From positions 1-51,356 of the forward strand of contig REDI01000022.1 in the NCBI GenBank assembly GCA_007693595.1: a stretch of DNA of 51,356 nucleotides, given 5' to 3'. This DNA is from Deltaproteobacteria bacterium (lineage in GTDB: Bacteria > Myxococcota_A > UBA796 > GCA-2862545). Below the pieces are notes generated by a model. That model was not told where the DNA came from, made no database searches, and saw only the letters and a list, made by a program, of their open reading frames with translations. Made by a program: the position numbers and the translations under genes. Positions 18,640-27,170 of the stretch are shown in pieces (position 1 is the first letter of the stretch; every line of letters starts with the position of its first letter).

Positions 18640-19214
18640 GGTTCGGTGATCCCGGTCAGATATTGGCGGACGACCGTCTTGTGAAAGTCTTGAGGGATGG
18701 GCGCGCCGTGGAAGGCCGCGAGCCCCCATGCGCGCACGATCCCAAGGAAGCTGATGACCGCCAAGGGCACATCGGTGTCGACCCGCAGTTCGCCCCGGTC
18801 GACCGCCTGGGCAAAGACGCCGCCTAGGTGCCGAACGAAGGTCGCGTCGATGCTCATCATGTCGATGGCAGGTTGCCCGTGATCGACCTGATGCAGGCAG
18901 GTCATGAGGAAGCGAACCGTGTCAGGATTATCGGCCGCAAACTCGACATTCTGGAGCAGGAGACGTTCGAGGGTCTGAGCGAGTGGGCCGGGTGAGCTCA
19001 CCGCGGCCGCGACCATCTGGTCGAGCTCCTTCAGCAGCTCGTTGGCGAGCGTGAGGAAGAGGCCCTCTTTGCTGCCGAAGTAGTAGTACAGGGTCGGCTT
19101 GGTGACGCCGGCGGCCTCGACGAGCTCGCGCACCGAGACCGATCCATAGCCTCGAAGACCGAAGAGACGGGTTCCATGGAGTCGGAGGAGGGCTTGCGCG
19201 TCGGGCTGATTCAT
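18636..19214 (-). CDS. TetR/AcrR-family repressor of the efflux operon
   Basis: 192 aa. The N-terminal HTH is clear (SVRELVEAAGVTKPTLYYYFGSKEGLF spans about 26-52, including the TetR hallmark TLYYYFGSKE). The variable C-terminal ligand domain is helical. It is the first gene of the efflux operon and overlaps the MFP start. A palindrome TACCGAACGGTA lies six bases upstream of its ATG, so autorepression of the whole operon, relieved by a pump substrate, is likely. Confidence 0.93.
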   Translation of the reverse strand: MNQPDAQALLRLHGTRLFGLRGYGSVSVRELVEAAGVTKPTLYYYFGSKEGLFLTLANELLKELDQMVAAAVSSPGPLAQTLERLLLQNVEFAADNPDTVRFLMTCLHQVDHGQPAIDMMSIDATFVRHLGGVFAQAVDRGELRVDTDVPLAVISFLGIVRAWGLAAFHGAPIPQDFHKTVVRQYLTGITEP

Positions 19215-19219
19215 GAGCT

Positions 19220-19237
19220 TTACCGAACGGTAGGTAA
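19220..19237. promoter_or_regulatory. TetR operator-like palindrome
   Basis: TACCGAACGGTA (19221-19232) is a perfect 5+5 inverted repeat with a two-base centre; a wider pair TTACC...GGTAA spans 19220-19237. It sits between the predicted -10 box and the TetR start codon, the expected place for an autorepressor site. Confidence 0.65.
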
Positions 19238-19247
19238 CTGCTCGCGG

Positions 19248-19276
19248 AGTTTAATCGCGTGAGCCTTGAGCGCCAA
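19248..19276 (-). promoter_or_regulatory. Promoter of the TetR-MFP-RND/OMF operon
   Basis: On the minus strand TTGGCG (19271-19276) and TAAACT (19248-19253) are separated by 17 bases. Transcription would start near 19241, just before the TetR operator palindrome. Confidence 0.5.
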
Positions 19277-19280
19277 TGAC

Positions 19281-19300
19281 CTCGTGACGCCTCGTGACGC
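19281..19300. repeat. Tandem 10-bp repeat upstream of efflux promoter
   Basis: Two perfect copies of CTCGTGACGC lie immediately upstream of the predicted -35 box, one DNA-turn apart. They could be an activator site, or chance. Confidence 0.5.
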
Positions 19301-19345
19301 CATCCGGCGAAGAGGAGACCGCACCCCGGCCCGTCGTGAGCGCGA

Positions 19346-21670
19346 TTACTGCTCGATAAGCTGCCCTGCACTGGCCGGATCGGGGGCGACGTCGGCGCCG
19401 GGCGTATAGAAGGCGAAGGGTAAGAAGGCGACGATCACCAGCGCGACCGCCATGATGAGCATGGGCAGCCAGATGTGCTCATGTCGCGCCCAGAAACCTT
19501 CGGTGTCGTCATCTTCGACGTGGCTCGGCTCCCCGATCACCTGTCGCGCGAGCAGATGGTTGAGGGCGACCGGCGGGGTGAGGTAGCCCAACTCGAAGGC
19601 CACCAGCACCATCATCCAGAAGTGAACCGCCGAGATCCCCGCGTCGTAGGCCAGGCTCGCCACCGAGACGCTGACGAGGACGACCGCCCCCAGCGCGTCC
19701 ATGGTCATGCCTACGAGCACCATCACGATCACCAGCACCGCCATGGTGAGGTACGGGCCCCCAAGCGAGGCGGGGAAGAGCTCCATCAGCTCCGTGCGCT
19801 CGACCACACCCCCGAGGCAGATCGAGGCCGTCATGAGCATGAGCAGCGCCCCGATGTGCTCGCTCGACTCGGCCGTTGCGCTGACGAGTGGCTTCCAGAG
19901 GCGCTCCTGGGGCTCGGGCACCTGCACCCCACCGAGCTGGGCCGGCGCGTAGACTCGATCGTAGATCACCACCGCGAGCAAGACCGCAGGCAGCACGTAC
20001 ATTGCGGTGTGCTCGGTCACCCCGGTTCCAAGGATGAAGGCGTAAAACAGAATGACCGCCGCCCCGATCCCGACGAAGGGGAGCAGCCGGAGCAGGGCTC
20101 CACCGATCTCGGGGCCCGCCTTGCCCAGCTCAGGCATGCGGAAGGGCTGATCGTTCCGCCAGAGAAAACCCAGTAAGGCCAGCACTGCGCTGAGCGCAAA
20201 GACGTACAGACCCGAGTTGAACAGCTCGGCGGTCGTGACCTCGTTGTTGAGGGTCGCGATGAGCACCACCACCAGGCACGGCGCCAGGACCACCCCGAGG
20301 CTCCCCGACATCGCGGTCGCCGCCAGAGAGATGCGCGACGTGGCGCCAGCATCTCGGAGCTGGGTGAAGATCACGGCGCCCGCCGCAAGCACGAAGATTC
20401 CCGAGGCGCCGGAATAGGCGGTGGGGACCGCGGCGAGCACCACCACCAGCCACGCGAGCAAGACCGGGGGCAAGCCCAGGGGGCGCAAGACCCCGAAGGT
20501 GAGCCGCGCGAAACGGGTCAGACTAAAGAGCATGCCCGCCCAGATGTAGAGGCCGATCCCCAGGTAGACGCTGGGCACCTGCAGGAACTTATGAAGGTAG
20601 ATCGCCTGACCTGAGAAGTGCTGCTCGATCAGCACGAAGTAGATCCCACTTCCGATGGCCATGTACGCGAAGAGGGGCACCACCATGAAGCCACGGGCTA
20701 CGCTCCCCTTACCCGAGAACTTCTCGCCTGGACGCGCGAGCTGCACGAGGTTGACGATCGCGAGGATCGCAAATCCCACAGCCCAGATCAGAGGAAGCTC
20801 CGGGTTCTCACGCTCGGCCTCTGAGGCCATCTGCACCTGATAGTCCGCGATATTCGACGCGAACAAGAAGAGAAAACTAAGGAGCTGCGCGCCCTGAGAG
20901 ATCTGATGTTCGAGGAGCGTCCGAGGCTCCCGGAGGGCGATGTGCTTGCGGTACACCGTGGTCGAGATCGACCCGAGCATGACGAAGAGCACCAGGACGT
21001 GCTTCCAGAAGGGGAAGCGGGCGAGATCGCCGATGAAGACCTCGACGGTGCGGTAGGCGCGGGTGGTCGGGGTCAAGCGGCTAACGATCGTGTTGTAGGA
21101 GGACCAGCGTCGGTCGCAGGTGTCGCGGAAGGCACGGAGCCCGGAGCACTCCGCGGCCGTCGGCGCCGCGACCGCGGCGGCGGCATCGGAGGGCTCCGCG
21201 AAGGGGTCGTCCCCGCCGAAGGGGTCGTCCTCTGCCGCGCCATCGCCGGGCTCTGCGAAGGGGTCGTCCCCACCGAAGGGGTCCGCCTCGCCGCCCTCCG
21301 CACCGGGCTCTGCGAAGGGGTCGTCCCCACCGAAGGGGTCCGCCTCGCCGCCCCCCTCACCGGGCTCTGCGAAGGGGTCGTCCCCACCGAAGGGATCCTC
21401 ACCGCCTTGCGGCGGAGCTGCTGGGGTCTCGGCGTCGGGGCAGGCTTGGATCCTGCGGTCGAGGTCCTCGAGGTCGCAGGTGGGCTCCCGCGGATCGCGC
21501 CGCAGTTCGTTGGCGTAGCCCGGCCAGAACCTCTCGCCCAAGCGCACGAGCTGCGTATCGACGTTGGGTGAGATCCCAAGTCCGAGCGCGACCAGGAGCG
21601 CGAAGAAGACGAGAACGGCCGCCACCCCGGTCAGGGCGCGGAGGGGACCGGGGGTCTGGGGGGCGTTCAA
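19346..21670 (-). CDS. TRAP transporter fused small/large permease (DctQ-DctM type) with DPF repeats
   Basis: 774 aa integral membrane subunit of a TRAP transporter, driving secondary uptake of an organic solute. After one helix (about 13-33) comes an exported loop containing four copies of a 19-residue repeat built on DPFGGDDPFAEP (residues 92-160). Four small-subunit-like helices follow, and then a DctM-type large permease with many helices (AYSGASGIFVLAAGAV, LVGMTMDALGAVVLVSVSV, ELGYLTPPVALNHLL). The start is TTG 21670, with AAGGAG nine bases upstream. It is the third gene of a T-P-QM operon, the arrangement known from TPR-protein-associated TRAP transporters of Treponema. The long repeat insert is unusual for the family. 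The substrate is unknown. Confidence 0.85.
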   Translation of the reverse strand: MNAPQTPGPLRALTGVAAVLVFFALLVALGLGISPNVDTQLVRLGERFWPGYANELRRDPREPTCDLEDLDRRIQACPDAETPAAPPQGGEDPFGGDDPFAEPGEGGGEADPFGGDDPFAEPGAEGGEADPFGGDDPFAEPGDGAAEDDPFGGDDPFAEPSDAAAAVAAPTAAECSGLRAFRDTCDRRWSSYNTIVSRLTPTTRAYRTVEVFIGDLARFPFWKHVLVLFVMLGSISTTVYRKHIALREPRTLLEHQISQGAQLLSFLFLFASNIADYQVQMASEAERENPELPLIWAVGFAILAIVNLVQLARPGEKFSGKGSVARGFMVVPLFAYMAIGSGIYFVLIEQHFSGQAIYLHKFLQVPSVYLGIGLYIWAGMLFSLTRFARLTFGVLRPLGLPPVLLAWLVVVLAAVPTAYSGASGIFVLAAGAVIFTQLRDAGATSRISLAATAMSGSLGVVLAPCLVVVLIATLNNEVTTAELFNSGLYVFALSAVLALLGFLWRNDQPFRMPELGKAGPEIGGALLRLLPFVGIGAAVILFYAFILGTGVTEHTAMYVLPAVLLAVVIYDRVYAPAQLGGVQVPEPQERLWKPLVSATAESSEHIGALLMLMTASICLGGVVERTELMELFPASLGGPYLTMAVLVIVMVLVGMTMDALGAVVLVSVSVASLAYDAGISAVHFWMMVLVAFELGYLTPPVALNHLLARQVIGEPSHVEDDDTEGFWARHEHIWLPMLIMAVALVIVAFLPFAFYTPGADVAPDPASAGQLIEQ
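21191..21397 (-). repeat. 57-bp coding tandem repeat (DPFGGDDPFAEP)x4
   Basis: Four near-identical 57-bp units inside the TRAP permease gene, each encoding DPFGGDDPFAEP plus a variable Gly/Ala/Glu linker. The units are acidic (Asp/Glu) with regular Phe-Pro pairs. The high identity of neighbouring units at the DNA level points to recent expansion. The related string DPFGEDPFGEDPF occurs in the T-component lipoprotein of the same operon. Confidence 0.9.
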
Positions 21671-21676
21671 CGGGGA

Positions 21677-22684
21677 CTACTCCTTCTGCTCCGCGCACTC
21701 CGACCGCGCGCCGTCTCGGGCACAGCGCAAGCGGCGCAGCACCGAGAGCATGGCCCCATCATACGCCTTGTGCTCATCGCGCAAGGCGATCCGGCTCTGC
21801 AAGAAGAGGTCATCGAAGCCTGGACGGGACTCCTTGGGGATCCGGATCCAATACTTTTCATCGATACCGTTCTGATCTTTGAGCACGGCCTTGCGGGCCC
21901 GATCGAACTGCCCGGCGAACCACTCGCGGCTCTTGGCGCCGAACTCGTCGGGGAAGCGCTCGTGGCGCACGAGCACTTGGATGGTGGCCATGGCCAGCGG
22001 CAGGTCGACCACGCCCCCGCCGTTGTCCATGCCCCGCCACAGCTCGAAGGGACGGTAGCCGATCGCCGACATGTAGCAGGCGTCGACGTTGCCGTTGTTG
22101 AACATGGGCCCGAAGGTTCCGAGGTCCGCAGGCACCATGATCGCGCCGATACGGTTGACCATCACCGGGGCGGCGCGGTCGTAATCCATGGTCGCGATCC
22201 GCTTGCCCGCCAGCTCTTCCACGGTGTCGATCTCGCGATCACGGACGTACAAAAAAACCAGCCCCGCTGGCAACACGCCGATGGTCTCGTGGGCGCCGGA
22301 GCGCAGCCTGCGTGCAGCGCTGGGGTAGCGCACGAAGCTGTCGACGAGCTGCTTGAGGATGCCGTACTCCGTGATGGCCCCGATCGCCTCGATCGTTGAG
22401 GAGAACCGATTGAACCGCTGAAGACGGACCCCGGTGGCGACCACCCCATCGCACTTGCCGGCGTCGTAGTCCTTGGCGGCCGTCTCTTCGTCGGTGTAGG
22501 TCCGGATGTCGATCTCGGCCCCCCAGCCTGAAGCCTGAAGCTTGAACTCTTCCATGATCCGAGAGAACTCTCCGGTTCTTCCGCCCGGATCGTAGGCGCA
22601 GATGGACCGGGTTTCCGCGAGGGCGGCGCCGGGGAGGAGCGCGCCGAGGGCGGTCGCAGCGAGCGCGAGGAGCAGGGTCTTCAT
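21677..22684 (-). CDS. TRAP-type solute-binding protein, AdeT-like
   Basis: 335 aa periplasmic protein; signal peptide 1-23 ends in AALA|E. The mature part has the DctP-like pattern of the AdeT family of putative solute-binding proteins: ICAYDPGGRTGEFSRIMEEF, YTDEETAAKDYDAGKCDGVV, VRDREIDTVEELAGKRIATM, and MFNNGNVDACYMSAIGYRPF. AdeT proteins of Acinetobacter were once linked to aminoglycoside efflux, but their sequence is that of a binding protein. The ATG overlaps the stop of the T-component gene (ATGA), and six bases separate it from the permease gene. It should deliver the unknown substrate to the permease. Confidence 0.9.
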   Translation of the reverse strand: MKTLLLALAATALGALLPGAALAETRSICAYDPGGRTGEFSRIMEEFKLQASGWGAEIDIRTYTDEETAAKDYDAGKCDGVVATGVRLQRFNRFSSTIEAIGAITEYGILKQLVDSFVRYPSAARRLRSGAHETIGVLPAGLVFLYVRDREIDTVEELAGKRIATMDYDRAAPVMVNRIGAIMVPADLGTFGPMFNNGNVDACYMSAIGYRPFELWRGMDNGGGVVDLPLAMATIQVLVRHERFPDEFGAKSREWFAGQFDRARKAVLKDQNGIDEKYWIRIPKESRPGFDDLFLQSRIALRDEHKAYDGAMLSVLRRLRCARDGARSECAEQKE

Positions 22685-23742
22685 GGGTTGTTCTCCGGGT
22701 CAGGTGGGTCGGCGTCGTCGGGCCCAGGGGCGGAGTCGTCGCCGCTGGCAAAGGGATCTTCGCCGAAGGGATCTTCGCCGAAGGGGTCGTTGGTAGGGGC
22801 GCTCGACAGGCCGGGACGGCCGGGGAGCTTGCCGGGCTCGACGCTCCGGTGGCCCCGCGCTTTGACCCAGAGCAGGTCGAGCTGATGCTGGAGGATGGCC
22901 CGCGCGTTCACGTCGAGCATCAAATACTCCGCGACGGCGGGCTCGCTCGAGGCATAGGCCTTGGTCAACGCCCGCTCGACGATCTCGGTGCGGCCCGCGT
23001 TGGCGGCGAGCTGCGCCTGGATGGCGCGGGCGACGAGCATGCCCTGCTCTTCGCCCGAAGCTGCCGCTCGATCGAGCGCGTCCCAAGGATCTACCCCCTC
23101 GGGGGCGGTTCCGGGGACCGAAGCCCAGGTCCCTGCCCGCAAGGCAGACGGGACGTGCCACCAACGGTGATCATCGAGGCACGCTGCGCCTCGCGCGACA
23201 TGCTGTAGCCGGTCGGTCGTCACGCCCTGAGAACCTCCGCTGGCCTGATCCTGGAGCAGCGCACCCGCTCCGGCGATCAAACCCAAGAGATAGGTGAGTT
23301 CATCCTCTTCGTTGCGCATCTTGGGGCAGGACTCCCCGATTGTACCGAAGCGAGCCTCGACATGCCCGTAGGCTCGATTCAGGCGGCCCGCGGTGGTCGC
23401 CCGCGCGCGACGCTCCCGCTCGCGGGCATCGGTGACCTCGGCCACCCGCTGGGGACCATCGAGGGTGGCCCACGCACGCTCGGCGTCGATCTGGTGCGCC
23501 ATGGCTTCGCGCTCGCTGCACGCCGCGGCGGTGGTCTCGAGGATGGCCAGCGCGCGCCGAGGTGGCTTGCGGATGTGGGCACCGGCTGCCATCGAGACGT
23601 TGGCGCTGGCAGACTGGCAGACCATGGGCAGGTCCGGGATGAGCATGGCCTGCTTGATCGGCTTGTGAACCATGAAGTTGTCGATGGCCTTGGAGCAACC
23701 ACCGAGTAGGAGCGCCACCGCGAGAGCGAGCAAGGGTCTCAT
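22681..23742 (-). CDS. TRAP-associated T-component-like lipoprotein (TatT-like)
   Basis: 353 aa. MRPLLALAVALLLGGC is a lipoprotein signal with lipobox LGGC. The mature protein is helical, with TPR-like segments and a central EDELTYLLGLIAGAGALLQ block, as expected of TatT-type T components that form a trimer around the P component. The C-terminal tail holds DPFGEDPFGEDPF, echoing the repeat in the permease. The start is ATG 23742, with GGAGG four bases upstream. It is the first gene of the T-P-QM operon. The assignment rests on operon order plus these features; sequence similarity to characterised TatT is faint to the eye. Confidence 0.75.
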   Translation of the reverse strand: MRPLLALAVALLLGGCSKAIDNFMVHKPIKQAMLIPDLPMVCQSASANVSMAAGAHIRKPPRRALAILETTAAACSEREAMAHQIDAERAWATLDGPQRVAEVTDARERERRARATTAGRLNRAYGHVEARFGTIGESCPKMRNEEDELTYLLGLIAGAGALLQDQASGGSQGVTTDRLQHVARGAACLDDHRWWHVPSALRAGTWASVPGTAPEGVDPWDALDRAAASGEEQGMLVARAIQAQLAANAGRTEIVERALTKAYASSEPAVAEYLMLDVNARAILQHQLDLLWVKARGHRSVEPGKLPGRPGLSSAPTNDPFGEDPFGEDPFASGDDSAPGPDDADPPDPENNP

Positions 23743-23861
23743 GAAACCTCCGAGCGCCGAAGGCTAGCACGATGTGTCACATCATGGGGCAGGCTGGGGT
23801 GCGCGTTGGACAGATCCTGACCGATCGAGGTAGGAGGAGGCAACCCTTCGCCGAAGGCACC

Positions 23862-25553
23862 ATGTCCAGCGTCCTGCCCCTCATCACCGCCGCTCGCCGC
23901 CGGATCCGTAGGCGAAACATCCTCTATGGTGCGGTCTACGGGGCCTGGATCGGGGTGGGGCTCGGTGCGGCGACCCTGCTCGTGTCGAGGCTGGTCTGGC
24001 TCGACGCCTTGCCCGCGCCCTGGCTGCCCGCCATCCTCCTGCTGGTCCTGTCTTGCCTCGTCGGAGCCTTCCTCGGTCGCCTCAGGCCCATCCTCGCGCC
24101 GCGCGAGCTGGCCCTGCTCCTCGACCGAGCCCTCGGGACCGACGAGGTCCTGGTCACCCTCCTGCATCTCGAAGAGGCGGGCAAGGCCCCAGACTCGGTG
24201 CGAGCCGACCTCGAGCGGCGGGTGGCCGACCTGCCTCGCGTCGAGCATGGCCTCCGTCACCGCGCCCCGCGCATCGCTCTGGTGCTCCCGCTCGCCATGG
24301 CGCTCGCAGCCCTGCTCCTCTTGCTGCCCGACCGCGTCCTACAACCTCCCGCGCCCGCGCCCCTCTCAGCCGAGGCCGAGCGGCTGGCCGAGTCCCTGAG
24401 CGAGGTGCGAGACGACCTGCCCCAAGACCTTCAGCACGAGATCGATGAGATCCTCGACAAACTCCGCGACGGCGAGATCACGGCCGACGAGGCCCAGGAG
24501 CGCCTGCGGGACCTGCAAGAGGCCCTCGCGAGCTACGAAGACAGCCTCAGCGAGAGCCGCGAAGACCTCAAGGCGCTGCGCGATGCGGCCGAGGCCCTCT
24601 CTGAAGGCGGGCTCTCCGACGACCTGCAACAACCCCTGAACGACATGGCCGACGCGCTGCAAGATCAGGACCTCGACGCCGCGGCCCAGGCTGCCGAGAA
24701 CCTCGCGGACCAGCTCGAAGAGGCCAGCTCCGCGGATCAGGAGCGCCTCGCAGAACAGCTCGAGCGCGCGGCCGAGGCCCTGAAAGACGCCCACGACGAC
24801 GCCCTCCAGCAGGCGGGCGAGTCGCTGAAGTCCGCAGCCGACAAGCTCGCCGAGGCCGCCGAAGCCGGTCCGGGACAGTCCGGCCAAGAGGCCGCTCAGC
24901 AAGCCGCTGATGAGCTTCGCGACCTCAAGGATCAGGCCGGAGGTGCCCGCGATCTTGCCGAGCGGCTCCGCCAAGACCGCGACAAGTTGGCCAAGTCCCA
25001 GAAGGCGAACGGCGCCCTCGAGGCCAGCCGGCAGCGCTTGGGGGGCGACCCTGACGCCGAGGCCGGCGAGTGCGACGGGGGGAGCGCCGACGGCGGTGAC
25101 ACCGAGGGCGAGGGTCAAGGGCAAGCGAGCGGCGCTCCGGGTACCGGCCTCGACGCGCCGATGCCCGGGGACAGCTCAGGGCCGGCCAAAGCAGGCACCG
25201 GCCACACCTGGGAGGACGAGGGAACCTTCGATACCGTCGGGGGCCACCAGGACGACAACCGCCTCTCCGACCGCACTGAGGGAGAGATCGCCAACGACTT
25301 CGAGTCCTACTACGACCCACAGCGGCTCGAAGGCGCCGAGGGCCTGATCACCAGCGTCGAGGGTCGCGTCGATCAGAGCGGGGCCTTCGATGCTGAGCGT
25401 CGAAAGCTCACCTCGGGCCGCGAAGACGCGCGCCGCGCTCGGGTCGACGTGCCGGATGTCTACGTCGATGCCGCCGAGCGCGCCCTGGCGGACGATCGGG
25501 TCCCACCGAGCTACCGAGCTGCGATCCGAGACTACTTCGACAGCATGGAGTGA
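23862..25553 (+). CDS. Coiled-coil membrane protein paired with MoxR ATPase
   Basis: 563 aa from ATG 23862 (GAAGG just upstream); an in-frame extension to 23772 is possible but less likely. Two N-terminal helices (about 20-70) and a third (about 145-165) anchor it. A very long Ala/Glu/Asp/Leu-rich coiled coil (about 175-380; LADQLEEASSADQERLAEQL) follows, then a Gly/Asp-rich linker and a conserved-looking end RVPPSYRAAIRDYFDSME. This architecture, membrane helices plus coiled coil upstream of a MoxR gene, is common in BatA/DUF58-type clusters. The usual DUF58 and VWA genes are not found next to it here. Its stop overlaps the MoxR gene region, so both are co-translated. Confidence 0.8.
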   Translation: MSSVLPLITAARRRIRRRNILYGAVYGAWIGVGLGAATLLVSRLVWLDALPAPWLPAILLLVLSCLVGAFLGRLRPILAPRELALLLDRALGTDEVLVTLLHLEEAGKAPDSVRADLERRVADLPRVEHGLRHRAPRIALVLPLAMALAALLLLLPDRVLQPPAPAPLSAEAERLAESLSEVRDDLPQDLQHEIDEILDKLRDGEITADEAQERLRDLQEALASYEDSLSESREDLKALRDAAEALSEGGLSDDLQQPLNDMADALQDQDLDAAAQAAENLADQLEEASSADQERLAEQLERAAEALKDAHDDALQQAGESLKSAADKLAEAAEAGPGQSGQEAAQQAADELRDLKDQAGGARDLAERLRQDRDKLAKSQKANGALEASRQRLGGDPDAEAGECDGGSADGGDTEGEGQGQASGAPGTGLDAPMPGDSSGPAKAGTGHTWEDEGTFDTVGGHQDDNRLSDRTEGEIANDFESYYDPQRLEGAEGLITSVEGRVDQSGAFDAERRKLTSGREDARRARVDVPDVYVDAAERALADDRVPPSYRAAIRDYFDSME

Positions 25554-25558
25554 GCCGC

Positions 25559-26572
25559 ATGGACCACGACCTGAAGACCTTCGCCGAGAAGGTCAGCCAG
25601 CTACGATCCGAGATCGGGACAGTCCTCGTCGGCCAGCAGACCGTCGTCGATGGCGTGATCACCTGCCTCGTGGCGGGCGGGCACGCACTGCTCGAGGGGG
25701 TGCCAGGCCTGGGCAAGACCCTGCTGGTTCGCACGCTGGCCCAGTCTCTCCACTTGGAGTTTCGGCGTATCCAGTTCACTCCCGACCTGATGCCCGCCGA
25801 CATCTTGGGCACCCATATCCTCGAAGACAGCCCCGACGGTGGACGACGCATGATCTTCCGCGAGGGTCCCGTCTTCACCCAGCTTCTCCTCGCCGACGAG
25901 ATCAACCGCGCCACCCCCAAGACCCAGTCCGCGCTCCTCGAAGCCATGCAGGAACATCAGGTCACCATCGCAGGGGTGCGGCGCCCGCTGCCTCATCCCT
26001 TTTTCGTCCTCGCCACCCAGAACCCCCTAGAGCAAGAGGGCACCTACCCTCTGCCCGAGGCGCAACTCGACCGCTTCTTCTACAAGATCGACGTGCCCTT
26101 TCCTTCGCTAGCCGACCTCGAAGAGATCATGGAGCGAACCACCGGCAACCAGACTCAAGAGGCCCGCCAAGTCCTCGCTCCCGCCGATCTTGCGGAGCTC
26201 CGACGGATCGTGCGTGAGGTGGCGGTCGCTCCCGAGATCGTTCGCTACGCCATGCGGCTGGTCCTTGGGAGTCACCCCACCGGCGACCACAGCACTCGCA
26301 GCGCTCGGGCCTACATTCGCTACGGCGCCAGCCCCCGCGGAGCCCAGACCTTGATCCTGGGCGCTCGGGTACAAGCCCTGATGCAGGGGCGACAGCATGT
26401 GAGCCTCGCCGATGTTCGGACCGTGGCGCTCCCCGCCCTGCGCCACCGGATCGGCCTGAACTTCGACGCCCAAGCCGAAGGGCTGACGGCAGACGATCTG
26501 GTCACTCGGCTTCTCGACGAGGTGCCCGAGGTCGGGCAGCGGGTCGCGCGCGAGCTCTCAGGCCGCGCCTAG
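25559..26572 (+). CDS. MoxR-family AAA+ ATPase
   Basis: 337 aa from ATG 25559, eight bases after GGAG; an alternative GTG at 25550 overlapping the previous stop adds three residues. It has Walker A GVPGLGKTLL, Walker B LLADEINRATPKTQSALLEA, sensor 1 LATQNPLEQEGTYPLPEAQL and the C-terminal lid ARAYIRYGASPRGAQTL. MoxR ATPases act as chaperones that mature or activate metal-dependent or VWA-containing protein complexes. The partner here is most likely the coiled-coil membrane protein upstream. No VWA/DUF58 gene follows; the next gene is convergent. Confidence 0.95.
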   Translation: MDHDLKTFAEKVSQLRSEIGTVLVGQQTVVDGVITCLVAGGHALLEGVPGLGKTLLVRTLAQSLHLEFRRIQFTPDLMPADILGTHILEDSPDGGRRMIFREGPVFTQLLLADEINRATPKTQSALLEAMQEHQVTIAGVRRPLPHPFFVLATQNPLEQEGTYPLPEAQLDRFFYKIDVPFPSLADLEEIMERTTGNQTQEARQVLAPADLAELRRIVREVAVAPEIVRYAMRLVLGSHPTGDHSTRSARAYIRYGASPRGAQTLILGARVQALMQGRQHVSLADVRTVALPALRHRIGLNFDAQAEGLTADDLVTRLLDEVPEVGQRVARELSGRA

Positions 26573-26586
26573 CAGGCGATGACGGC

Positions 26587-27036
26587 TCACCGCTCTTGCA
26601 GCTCGAACCGATGGACGAGCCGGAGGTCGCGCGACTCGATCTTGTAGTTGCCGAACCGCGCCCGTGCGAACCAGGGGGCATCGTCCTTGATGACGACGCG
26701 GACGGGGTCTGTCTGGGAGTGAAGATGGATCACGGCGATCCGGCGGTTGTTCTGCTCAGCCCCCTCGAAGCGGACCTCGCGGATCTGCTCGAAGGGCACG
26801 GTGACCTGCCCCTCGCCAAGTCGACCGTGGACGAAGACCTCACCGTCGAAGGTGACCCTCCGACCCGTGACCTCGACCCCGCCCACGTCTTCGAAGGTGG
26901 CGGAGAAAACCCTGGCGGGCACGGGAATCCGGGAGGGGGCGTCGGTGCCCATGAACCCGCTCGCCAACCCAGGCGCCGCCCCCAGGGCGACGAGCCCTAG
27001 CGCGACCACGGCGATGGAGCCTACCCAGCGGCGCAT
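26587..27036 (-). CDS. Small secreted protein of unknown function
   Basis: 149 aa, family not recognised. An N-terminal signal peptide (RRWVGSIAVVALGLVALGAAPGLA|SG) precedes a beta-rich domain with phrases such as GRRVTFDGEVFVHGRLGEGQ and VTVPFEQIREVRFEG, which suggest a small barrel or sandwich fold. GAGGAGG four bases before the ATG is a strong ribosome binding site. It is convergent with moxR and divergent from ribF, so it is a single-gene unit. Confidence 0.8.
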   Translation of the reverse strand: MRRWVGSIAVVALGLVALGAAPGLASGFMGTDAPSRIPVPARVFSATFEDVGGVEVTGRRVTFDGEVFVHGRLGEGQVTVPFEQIREVRFEGAEQNNRRIAVIHLHSQTDPVRVVIKDDAPWFARARFGNYKIESRDLRLVHRFELQER

Positions 27037-27170
27037 GCAACCTCCTCAGACTCCCGAACCGTAGTCCATCCGAGATCACCATGCCAGAGAGCTCGAGTGC
27101 GAGTCCCCTGGGTCGCCGACGCGCGAGAGACGGTTAGCACTCCGCCCTGTCCTTCTCCTACGAGGCGTCC

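Noticed and set aside
21191-21397. 57-bp repeats as a CRISPR-like array
   Set aside because: The repeats are in frame, adjacent without unique spacers, and encode a regular peptide.
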